Of a stretch of DNA of 6,514 bases, positions 1-5,477 are shown piece by piece. The notes under the pieces were generated by a model that saw only the letters and a list, made by a program, of their open reading frames with translations, was not told where the DNA came from and did not search any database. Source of the stretch: Burkholderiales bacterium (GTDB lineage Bacteria; Pseudomonadota; Gammaproteobacteria; Burkholderiales; Casimicrobiaceae); the NCBI GenBank assembly GCA_025935435.1, contig JAICVH010000141.1, positions 1 to 6,514 of the forward strand. Direction: 5' to 3'. The position numbers and the translations under genes are program-made. How positions within the stretch are numbered: position 1 is the first letter of the stretch; each line of letters opens with the position of its first letter.

Positions 1-1229
1 CCGTTGTCGAAGAGCTTCTTCTGGAGCAGGTGACCGCGCCGGCCGGGCGCGCCATCCGACTCGACGTCGAACGCCGCGAACATCCCGTAGCCGCGGATAT
101 CGGTGATGTAAGGCGCTCCGCGGAGCGAGAACATCGCCTGCTGGAAATACGGCGCGAGTTCACGGGCCCGCTCGAACAGCCCTTCATTGCGATAGATATC
201 GAGCGTCGCGAGGCCCGCGGCGCACGCGGCGGGGTGTCCCGAGTACGTGTACCCGTGGAAGAACTCGATCGCGCCATCCTGCGCTGCGCCCATCACGGTG
301 TCGTGGATGCGCTCGGAGATCGCGACGGCCCCCATCGGCTGCGCGGCGTTGGTGATCGCCTTCGCCATCGTCATGACGTCGGGGGTGACACCGAGACTTT
401 GCGCGCCGAAGGCCGCGCCGGTGCGGCCGAAACCGGTGATGACTTCGTCGAAAACCAGCAGGATGCCGTGGGTGTCGCAAATCTGCCGCAGCCGCGCCAG
501 GTAGCCCTTCGGCGGCACGAGACATCCGGTCGAGCCGGCGATCGGCTCGACGAAGCACGCGGCGATGTTCTCGGCCCCGTAAAGGTTCACGAAACGCTGC
601 AGATCGTCGGCGAGATCGGCGCCGTGCGTCCCTTCACCGGGCGTGAAGCGATTCTGCTCGACATGCGTATGGCGCATGTGGACGACGCCGGCGATTCCGG
701 GGCCGTACTTGCGACGGTTGTTGACGATGCCCGACAGCGCCACACCTCCGAAATTGACGCCGTGGTAGGCGCGCTCACGTGAGACGAACATCGTGCGACC
801 CGACTGGCCGCGTGCCTGGTGATATGCGAGCGCGACCTTCATCGCCGTGTCGACCGCCTCCGAACCGGAGTTCACGAAGAAGATCCGGTTGAGATCCCCC
901 GGCGTCAGTTCGGCGACGCGAGATGCGAGTTCGAAGCTCTTGGGGTGCGCGCGAAGGAACGGCGCGACGAAGTCGAGTTCGCTCAACTGGCGATGCACGG
1001 CGTCGGCGATCTCCTTGCGGCCGTGGCCCGCCGCGACACAGAAGAGTCCGGACGACGCGTCGATGATCTTCTCGCCGCGGTCATTCCAGTAGTACATGCC
1101 TTCGGCGCGCACGACGATCTTCGGATCGGACTTGAAGTCGCGATTCGGCGTGAACGGCATCCAGAATTCGTCGAGCGAAATCGGTTTTTGCGCAGGCTGG
1201 TTGCGGAGCGTGAATTCGGCGTGGCCCAT
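1..1229 (-). CDS. Omega-amino-acid:pyruvate transaminase (class III, PLP-dependent), C-terminus cut by window edge
   Basis: This open frame has no stop before the left edge and supplies 409 codons plus a partial one; relatives are about 440-450 residues, so roughly the last 35 are missing. The enzyme transfers an amino group from an omega-amino acid or amine to pyruvate, giving L-alanine, in the cytosol. Visible class III signatures are FVNSGSEAVDTAMK (118-131, PLP phosphate loop), RAYHGVNFGG (153-162), FDEVITGFGRTG with the cofactor-contacting Asp261, Lys290 in MAKAITNAAQPMGA (Schiff-base lysine), and HGYTYSGHPAACAAG (325-339). The N-terminal WMPFTPNRDFK and YHGVN patterns resemble beta-alanine:pyruvate transaminases. 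The substrate-carboxylate arginine of that group lies beyond the visible part, so specificity cannot be judged. The ATG at 1229 is the only sensible start: the frame is closed by TGA at 1256-1254 and no alternative start codon lies between. No Shine-Dalgarno is visible; a heptamer array occupies that place. The gene is divergent from the MocR regulator. Confidence 0.92.
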   Translation of the reverse strand, partial: MGHAEFTLRNQPAQKPISLDEFWMPFTPNRDFKSDPKIVVRAEGMYYWNDRGEKIIDASSGLFCVAAGHGRKEIADAVHRQLSELDFVAPFLRAHPKSFELASRVAELTPGDLNRIFFVNSGSEAVDTAMKVALAYHQARGQSGRTMFVSRERAYHGVNFGGVALSGIVNNRRKYGPGIAGVVHMRHTHVEQNRFTPGEGTHGADLADDLQRFVNLYGAENIAACFVEPIAGSTGCLVPPKGYLARLRQICDTHGILLVFDEVITGFGRTGAAFGAQSLGVTPDVMTMAKAITNAAQPMGAVAISERIHDTVMGAAQDGAIEFFHGYTYSGHPAACAAGLATLDIYRNEGLFERARELAPYFQQAMFSLRGAPYITDIRGYGMFAAFDVESDGAPGRRGHLLQKKLFDN

Positions 1230-1236
1230 GGTGTCG

Positions 1237-1278
1237 GTATCAGGTATCGGGTATCAGGGATCAGGGATCAGGGATCCG
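1237..1278 (-). repeat. Tandem heptamer array, six units, next to transaminase start
   Basis: Six consecutive 7-bp units read on the plus strand as GTATCAG, GTATCGG, GTATCAG, GGATCAG, GGATCAG, GGATCCG, that is G[T/G]ATC[A/G]G with one variant last unit. On the coding strand of the transaminase they read CTGATCC / CTGATAC / CCGATAC and stop 7 nt before the ATG at 1229. The array fills the ribosome-binding position, and the TGA in its CTGATAC unit closes the reading frame upstream of the start. Short intergenic tandem repeats are common in Burkholderia-type genomes; a function here is not known. Confidence 0.93.
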
Positions 1279-1332
1279 GAAAGCGGATGGAGCGCTGATC
1301 GGCGGCCACCGTTCGAGCGGCGGTTTCATTGC

Positions 1333-1338
1333 ATCATA
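1333..1338 (-). promoter_or_regulatory. Candidate -10 element for the transaminase gene
   Basis: On the minus strand this reads TATGAT, five of six matches to the sigma70 -10 consensus. It lies in the only AT-richer stretch of the intergenic region (about 1323-1349) and overlaps a small dyad, GCAT-cat-ATGC at 1331-1341. At 16-18 bp upstream I see no good -35 hexamer, only sequences such as TCACCG or ATCACC. That would fit a promoter that needs an activator, as many MocR targets do. It is a weak call made by eye; transcription from here would give a leader of about 95-100 nt that includes the heptamer array. Confidence 0.3.
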
Positions 1339-1399
1339 TGCCTTTGTAGCGCCGCGGTGATCCGCCGACAAGGAGCCAGACCACGGTCGCTGGGTGGGC

Positions 1400-1411
1400 C
1401 AGGCAAGCCTG
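1400..1411. repeat. Short inverted repeat, possible operator half-sites
   Basis: CAGGC-aa-GCCTG is an exact dyad with 5-bp arms. After one mismatch on each side the symmetry continues for three more G/C pairs, giving an imperfect palindrome over about 1396-1415. It lies in the unique core between the heptamer arrays, about 120 bp upstream of the MocR start. In a GC-rich genome such a dyad can arise by chance, so regulator binding is only a guess. Confidence 0.3.
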
Positions 1412-1454
1412 CCCCGGATGCCCGGGCTGCCGCGTCGCGCCCGATCGCTGGATG

Positions 1455-1525
1455 CCGATCCCTGATCGCTGATCCCCTGATCCCCGTTACCCGATACCCG
1501 ATCCCTGATACCCGATCCCTGATCC
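1455..1525 (+). repeat. Tandem heptamer array, about ten units, next to MocR start
   Basis: Units on the plus strand are CCGATCC, CTGATCG, CTGATCC, then one extra C, CTGATCC, CCGTTAC, CCGATAC, CCGATCC, CTGATAC, CCGATCC, CTGATCC, i.e. C[T/C]GAT[A/C]C with a few variants. A further diverged unit, CCGATCG, lies at 1441-1447. The array ends 6 nt before the ATG at 1532. It is the inverse complement of the left array, and the two share an exact 17-bp inverted match (1246-1262 against 1500-1516). The TGA of the last unit (1520-1522) closes the MocR frame just upstream of its start. Confidence 0.93.
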
Positions 1526-1531
1526 CTGCCC

Positions 1532-3022
1532 ATGTGGAACCAACTGATCCAGCTTTCGTTTCGCGGCAAGATCGGGCTGCAGGCACAGATCCGCGAAATG
1601 CTGGTTGCTGCGATCCTCGACGGGCAGCTTCCGGTAGGCGTCGCGCTTCCGTCGACGCGGGTTCTCGCGGCGCAGCTCGGTGTCGCCCGCAATACGGTCG
1701 CGCTCGCCTACGAACTGCTCGTCAACGAAGGCTATCTGCTGACGCGCAGTCGCAGCGGCCACTTTGTGAATCCCGAGATCGTCGCGGGGCGTGCGGGCAT
1801 TCCGCGCGTATCCCGAACGACCGCATTGGCACGTGCACGCTGGACGCCCCGCCTGCGCGGCGCGGTGTCGGCGCAACGCAACATCGTCAAGCCGCGTGAC
1901 TGGCAACGCTACCCGTACCCGTTCATCTACGGACAGATCGATCCCGCGCAACTGCCGATGCCGGGCTGGCGCGAATGCAGCCTGCAGGCGACGTCTGCGG
2001 CCGAAGTGCGCGGCTGGGCAGGTGACCTGATCGATGGCGACGATGCGCTTCTGATCGAGCAGATCCAGACGCGACTCCTGGTACGGCGCGGCGTATTCGC
2101 GGCACCCGACGAGATCCTGGTCACGGTCGGTGCGCAGCACGCGCTCTTCCTGCTCGCGACGCTGCTGATCGACGCGGACTCGACCGTCGGCATCGAAGAT
2201 CCCGGCTATCCGGATGCGCGAAACATCTTTGCTTCGCGCACGCCGAACGTCGTGCCGCTGCCGCTCGATGCTGCAGGGCTCGCGCTGTCGCCGGCGCTCG
2301 ATCGCTGCGATTACGTGTACCTGACGCCTTCGCATCAATGTCCGACCAACGTGACGATGCCGCTCGCACGGCGCGAAGCGTTGCTGGCGTGGGCGCAGGA
2401 CAACGATCGCGTGCTGATCGAAGACGATTACGAGATCGAGCTCGGCTTCGAAGGTCGCGCGCAGCCCGCGCTGCAGAGCCTCGATCGCAGCGGCCACGTC
2501 GTCTACGTGAGCAGCCTGTCGAAGACGCTCGCACCCGGAATCCGGATCGGCTTCATCGTCGGCGATCGTGAGCTGGTTCGCGAGTTGCGCGCGCTGCGCC
2601 GCCTGATGCTGCGCCATCCCGCCGCGAACAACGAGCGCTCGGTCGGACTGTTCCTCGCGATGGGGTATCACGATGCGCTGCTGCGACGGCTGCGCCAGGC
2701 CTACGCCGAGCGTTCGCAGCTGGTTGCCGACGCGCTTCGCACGCATCTGCCCGATGTCGCATTCACGACGGTCGCCGGCGCTTCGTCATTCTGGTTGCGC
2801 TTCCCGGAGCAGGTCGACACGCGCCGCGTGGCCGAGGAAGCGGCGAATCTCGGCGTATTGATCGAGCCCGGCGACGTATTCTTCGTGGCGTCGGAGGGAG
2901 GCGGTGTGCCGTGCAATTACGCGCGCCTTGGCTTTGCATCGATCGATTCGACGCGTATTGCGCCTGGCATCGCGACGCTTGCGACCGCGTGTACGATCGC
3001 CGCGGCGAGCCACGCCGCCTGA
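1532..3022 (+). CDS. MocR-type regulator (GntR winged helix fused to aminotransferase-like domain)
   Basis: This 496-residue protein has the usual length and order of the MocR/PdxR/TauR/GabR subfamily. Residues 1-80 form a GntR-type winged helix, with the helix-turn-helix around 39-69 (LPSTRVLAAQLGVARNTVAL followed by LLVNEGYL). A linker follows (about 81-125), then a fold-type I aminotransferase-like domain (about 130-490). In that domain IEDDYEIE (297-304) and Lys331 in SSLSKTLAPGIRIG are the expected PLP-contact segment and Schiff-base lysine, so PLP binding is likely; these proteins normally sense an amino compound through PLP rather than act as enzymes. The loop at 266-275 reads PSHQCPTNVT where the family usually has HQ[F/Y]PTG. 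The ATG at 1532 fits the family N-terminus (WNQLIQLSF) and no in-frame start exists before the TGA at 1520. There is no Shine-Dalgarno. The divergent transaminase and the downstream ald are its likely targets; the inducer is unknown. Confidence 0.93.
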   Translation: MWNQLIQLSFRGKIGLQAQIREMLVAAILDGQLPVGVALPSTRVLAAQLGVARNTVALAYELLVNEGYLLTRSRSGHFVNPEIVAGRAGIPRVSRTTALARARWTPRLRGAVSAQRNIVKPRDWQRYPYPFIYGQIDPAQLPMPGWRECSLQATSAAEVRGWAGDLIDGDDALLIEQIQTRLLVRRGVFAAPDEILVTVGAQHALFLLATLLIDADSTVGIEDPGYPDARNIFASRTPNVVPLPLDAAGLALSPALDRCDYVYLTPSHQCPTNVTMPLARREALLAWAQDNDRVLIEDDYEIELGFEGRAQPALQSLDRSGHVVYVSSLSKTLAPGIRIGFIVGDRELVRELRALRRLMLRHPAANNERSVGLFLAMGYHDALLRRLRQAYAERSQLVADALRTHLPDVAFTTVAGASSFWLRFPEQVDTRRVAEEAANLGVLIEPGDVFFVASEGGGVPCNYARLGFASIDSTRIAPGIATLATACTIAAASHAA

Positions 3023-3049
3023 CCCCACCTTGTCTCTGTTGCTGGCCCT

Positions 3050-3072
3050 ATCGGCGCCGATGACGCCGGCGT
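3050..3072. promoter_or_regulatory. Two adjacent perfect palindromes ahead of ald
   Basis: The 84-bp gap between the MocR stop and ald contains ATCGGCGCCGAT (3050-3061, 12-bp perfect palindrome), then one base, then ACGCCGGCGT (3063-3072, 10-bp perfect palindrome). The pair ends about 24 nt before the ald ribosome-binding site. It could be an operator giving ald its own control, or RNA stems in a MocR-ald transcript. No T-run follows, so it does not look like a rho-independent terminator. Chance is possible given the base composition. Confidence 0.4.
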
Positions 3073-3096
3073 AACCTTGCGCGCGACGCATCGGCT

Positions 3097-3100
3097 GGAG
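3097..3100 (+). promoter_or_regulatory. Ribosome-binding site deciding the ald start
   Basis: GGAG lies 6 nt before the ATG at 3107. It supports that start over the in-frame ATG at 3077, which would add ten residues with no family resemblance. Confidence 0.7.
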
Positions 3101-3106
3101 ACGTGC

Positions 3107-4231
3107 ATGCGCATCGGTGTTCCCAGGGAGATCAAGGTCCTCGAGAATCGCGTCGGCCTCACGCCGGAATCGGTGCGCGAGGTCGTCGTGCACGGCCACG
3201 ACGTCGTCGTCGAGCACGATGCGGGGCAGGGTATCGGGATGACCGACGACGATTATCGGCGCGCCGGCGCGCGTGTCGTTGGAACGGCACGCGACGTGTT
3301 CGACGCGGCCGAATTGATCGTCAAGGTGAAGGAACCTCAGGCTGCGGAACGGCGAATGCTGAAGCCCGGACAGGTTCTGTTCACGTACCTGCATCTGGCG
3401 CCGGATCCCGACCAGGCCGCCGACCTGCTTGAAAGCGGCGCCGTTTGCATCGCGTACGAAACGGTCACATCACGCGTCGGGGGGCTGCCGCTGCTGGCGC
3501 CGATGTCGGAAGTGGCCGGTCGCATGGCGGTGCAGGCGGGTGCGTACTACCTCGAAAAGGCGCATGGCGGCAAAGGCATTCTGCTCGGCGGTGTGCCGGG
3601 CGTCGACCCGGGCAAGGTCGTCGTGCTGGGTGGCGGCGTCGTCGGCACGCACGCGATCCACATTGCGCTCGGCATGGGGGCGGATGTCTGGGTGCTCGAC
3701 CGCAGCGTCGACGTGTTGCGCAGGCTCTGGACGCAGTTCGGCAGACCGCTCAACACCGTGTTCTCGACACGCGACGCAATCGAGCGTCACGTCACCAACG
3801 CCGACGTCGTTATCGGCGGCGTGCTCATTCCCGGCGCGGCCGCGCCGAAGCTCGTTTCGCGGGAATTGATCGGCCGGATGAGCGCCGGTTCGGTCGTCGT
3901 CGATGTCGCGATCGACCAGGGCGGCTGTTTCGAGACGTCGCACCCGACGACGCATGCAGAGCCAACGTACATCGTCGACGGCGTCGTGCATTACTGCGTA
4001 GCCAACATGCCTGGAGGCGTTCCTCGCACGTCGACGTTTGCACTCAACAATGCGACGCTGCCCTACGTGCTCGCGCTCGCGACCAAAGGCTGGAAAAGGG
4101 CACTCACCGATGACGCGAACCTGCGCGACGGGCTCAATATCGCGTATGGCCGCATTACCTACCGCGCGGTCGCGGAGGCGTTGGAATTGCGCCAGCGCTA
4201 TGCGTCGCCGGAAAGCCTGCTCGGGGCGTAA
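3107..4231 (+). CDS. ald: Alanine dehydrogenase (NAD-dependent)
   Basis: It catalyses L-alanine + NAD+ + H2O to pyruvate + NH4+ + NADH, in the cytosol. The 374 residues match the usual family length (about 370). The N-terminus MRIGVPREIKVLENRVGLTP is the family signature with Arg15. Lys75 (VKVKEP) and His96 (TYLHLAPD) are the pyruvate-binding and catalytic positions; Ser134 and Asp270 (VAIDQGG) are also in place. The Rossmann loop is VLGGGVVGTHA (173-183), with Asp198 at the end of the next strand (VWVLDRS), which favours NAD over NADP. The C-terminal part, including NMPGGVPRTST and the final helices, is complete, so the enzyme should be active. It follows the MocR gene by 84 bp on the same strand. 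With the neighbouring transaminase it would recycle the alanine formed from pyruvate and release the nitrogen as ammonium. The convergent gene ends 81 bp downstream, with no clear terminator in between. Confidence 0.96.
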   Translation: MRIGVPREIKVLENRVGLTPESVREVVVHGHDVVVEHDAGQGIGMTDDDYRRAGARVVGTARDVFDAAELIVKVKEPQAAERRMLKPGQVLFTYLHLAPDPDQAADLLESGAVCIAYETVTSRVGGLPLLAPMSEVAGRMAVQAGAYYLEKAHGGKGILLGGVPGVDPGKVVVLGGGVVGTHAIHIALGMGADVWVLDRSVDVLRRLWTQFGRPLNTVFSTRDAIERHVTNADVVIGGVLIPGAAAPKLVSRELIGRMSAGSVVVDVAIDQGGCFETSHPTTHAEPTYIVDGVVHYCVANMPGGVPRTSTFALNNATLPYVLALATKGWKRALTDDANLRDGLNIAYGRITYRAVAEALELRQRYASPESLLGA

Positions 4232-4312
4232 CTGGCGGCACGCGCCCGCCGGCGCAGCGCTGCACGGAACGTCGGCCGCGCGTTGCGCGATCGAAGCGGC
4301 GCTCGAATCGGA

Positions 4313-5395
4313 CTAGACGATTCGAACCGTTCGTCCGGTTTCGGACGATTCACGGACGGCGTCGAGCACCTGCTGGCATTTCAAGCCGTCGCTGAAGTTG
4401 GGCGCCGGGGACGTGCCTTCGTTGATTCCTCGCGTGAAGTCGCGCACCAGGAGCCGGAACGCCGCCAGCCGGTGATCGCGCGCGTCGGTCAACGGCATCA
4501 GTTGCGCGGGTGTCGCCAGCGGTTGCAGCGGCGCGCCGTCACGGCTCGCGATCACCGTGCCGTCTTCCATTGGATTGGGACCCGGCTGATCCGCGATCAA
4601 CGTGCCGCGATCGCCCATGACGACGAGCCGCGCACCGCGCGCAGGCGTTGCGGCGAACGACGCGATCATCGTCGCAGTGCCGCCGTTCACGAAGTCGAGC
4701 GTGAACATGAACGCGTCGTCGGTTTCGGATTGCACGATCCGCCCGGTGGCAGGATCGACGACATCCGGGCGCAACGTGAAGAGTCTCCCGCTCACCGACG
4801 CGACGTCGCCGAACCAGTGCCGCAGCGCATCCACGTAGTGCGAGCCGAGCGCTCCCAGAATCCCGCCGCCGTCGGCGCGTCGTGCAAGCCACGTCAGCGG
4901 CCGCGGTTCGCGCGTCACGTAACGGTCGAGATACAGCTCGATCGTGCAGAGCTGGAAGCGACCGATGTAGTTTTCGTCGAGCAGCTGGCGAACGTACGCC
5001 CGCTGCGGCGTATGACGAAATTCGTGACCGACCATCGCCGTGCGGCCCGTGCGCTCCGCGGCCTCGAGCATGGCCCTGCCCTGTTTCGCGTCGAGTGCAA
5101 ACGGCTTTTCGCACAGCACGTGTTTGCCGGCCTCGAGCGCGGCGATCGCGAGCGACGCATGCGCGCCGGGCGGCGTGACGATGCCGATCGCCGCGATGTC
5201 GTCGCGGCGGATCAGGTCCATCGGGTCGGTGTGAATGTCGGGTACGCCCGCCGCATCGGCGGCCTTGCGGGCGTTCTGTGCGTTGCGGCTGCACAGTGCG
5301 ACGACATCCCAGCCTTCGGACGAGAACGCCGGTGCATACACGGCGGCGCCGAAGCCCACGCCGATGATGCCGACACGCCGGTTCGATGTATTCAT
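4313..5395 (-). CDS. Gfo/Idh/MocA-family NAD(P)-dependent oxidoreductase
   Basis: This 360-residue protein is of typical family length. Residues 1-120 form a Rossmann domain with VGIIGVGFGAAV (8-19), the strand end ALCSRN (33-38), VTPPGAHASLAIAALEAGKHVLCEKP (starting at 73), and the family EKP motif with Lys97, normally a catalytic or cofactor-contacting lysine. The C-terminal alpha/beta substrate domain contains GGGILGALGSHYVDAL (176-191) with His186 and Asp189. The Asp commonly found four residues before that His is Ala182 here. Members oxidise hydroxyls on sugars, inositols and related compounds, or act on biliverdin and other substrates, so this substrate cannot be named. No signal peptide is seen, so it is cytosolic. 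It lies 82 bp downstream of the TRAP permease gene on the same strand, suggesting one operon in which the transported compound is oxidised. It converges on ald. Confidence 0.92.
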   Translation of the reverse strand: MNTSNRRVGIIGVGFGAAVYAPAFSSEGWDVVALCSRNAQNARKAADAAGVPDIHTDPMDLIRRDDIAAIGIVTPPGAHASLAIAALEAGKHVLCEKPFALDAKQGRAMLEAAERTGRTAMVGHEFRHTPQRAYVRQLLDENYIGRFQLCTIELYLDRYVTREPRPLTWLARRADGGGILGALGSHYVDALRHWFGDVASVSGRLFTLRPDVVDPATGRIVQSETDDAFMFTLDFVNGGTATMIASFAATPARGARLVVMGDRGTLIADQPGPNPMEDGTVIASRDGAPLQPLATPAQLMPLTDARDHRLAAFRLLVRDFTRGINEGTSPAPNFSDGLKCQQVLDAVRESSETGRTVRIV

Positions 5396-5400
5396 GCTCG

Positions 5401-5406
5401 TCTCCT
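5401..5406 (-). promoter_or_regulatory. Ribosome-binding site of the oxidoreductase gene
   Basis: AGGAGA on the minus strand lies 5 nt before the ATG at 5395, a strong Shine-Dalgarno at normal distance. It supports the chosen start and contrasts with the missing Shine-Dalgarno of the transaminase and MocR genes. Confidence 0.8.
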
Positions 5407-5477
5407 GTTCGCAACCTGCGAGTCGTCGCGCGCTCGCGCGTTTCGCCGATCTCGATCCTCGATCCTACATCCCTGCG

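Larger units (their letters stand above)
1230..1531. promoter_or_regulatory. Divergent intergenic control region with paired heptamer arrays
   Basis: This 302-bp non-coding stretch separates the transaminase from the MocR regulator. In order it holds a six-unit heptamer array (1237-1278), a unique core with its lowest-GC stretch at about 1323-1349, a short dyad (1400-1411), and a longer heptamer array in the opposite orientation (1455-1525). MocR-type regulators usually bind the region shared with a divergent target gene and often repress themselves, so the operator is expected here; I could not identify a convincing MocR operator by eye. Frames that run across the region read through the repeats and have no family resemblance, so I treat them as chance. 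Confidence 0.7.

Noticed and set aside
30..782. A 250-codon plus-strand frame opposite the transaminase
   Set aside because: The minus strand carries the unmistakable class III transaminase; the plus frame is compositionally biased and has no domain I recognise.
1237..1525. CRISPR-like array
   Set aside because: Units are 7 bp, directly abutting and without unique spacers, so they are simple tandem repeats.
1096..1899. A plus-strand frame crossing both heptamer arrays
   Set aside because: Its sequence is repeat translation (GSGIRD-like) plus out-of-frame MocR; no start signal or homology supports it.
1487..2746. A 419-codon minus-strand frame opposite the MocR gene
   Set aside because: It has no family resemblance and its end region is only translated heptamer repeat; the plus strand has a full MocR protein with intact motifs.
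3077..3106. Upstream ATG as the ald start
   Set aside because: The ten added residues do not match alanine dehydrogenases, while the ATG at 3107 has GGAG at 6 nt and starts the family signature MRIGVPREIK.
4232..4312. Terminator between the convergent ald and oxidoreductase genes
   Set aside because: The palindrome GCAGCGCTGC (4254-4263) has no loop or T-run on either strand; I found no convincing stem-loop terminator in the 81-bp gap.
5427..5440. CG-alternating sequence between dctM and the oxidoreductase as a terminator or special structure
   Set aside because: It is a short CGCGCG-type dyad without a T-run, likely base composition; the two genes still look co-transcribed.
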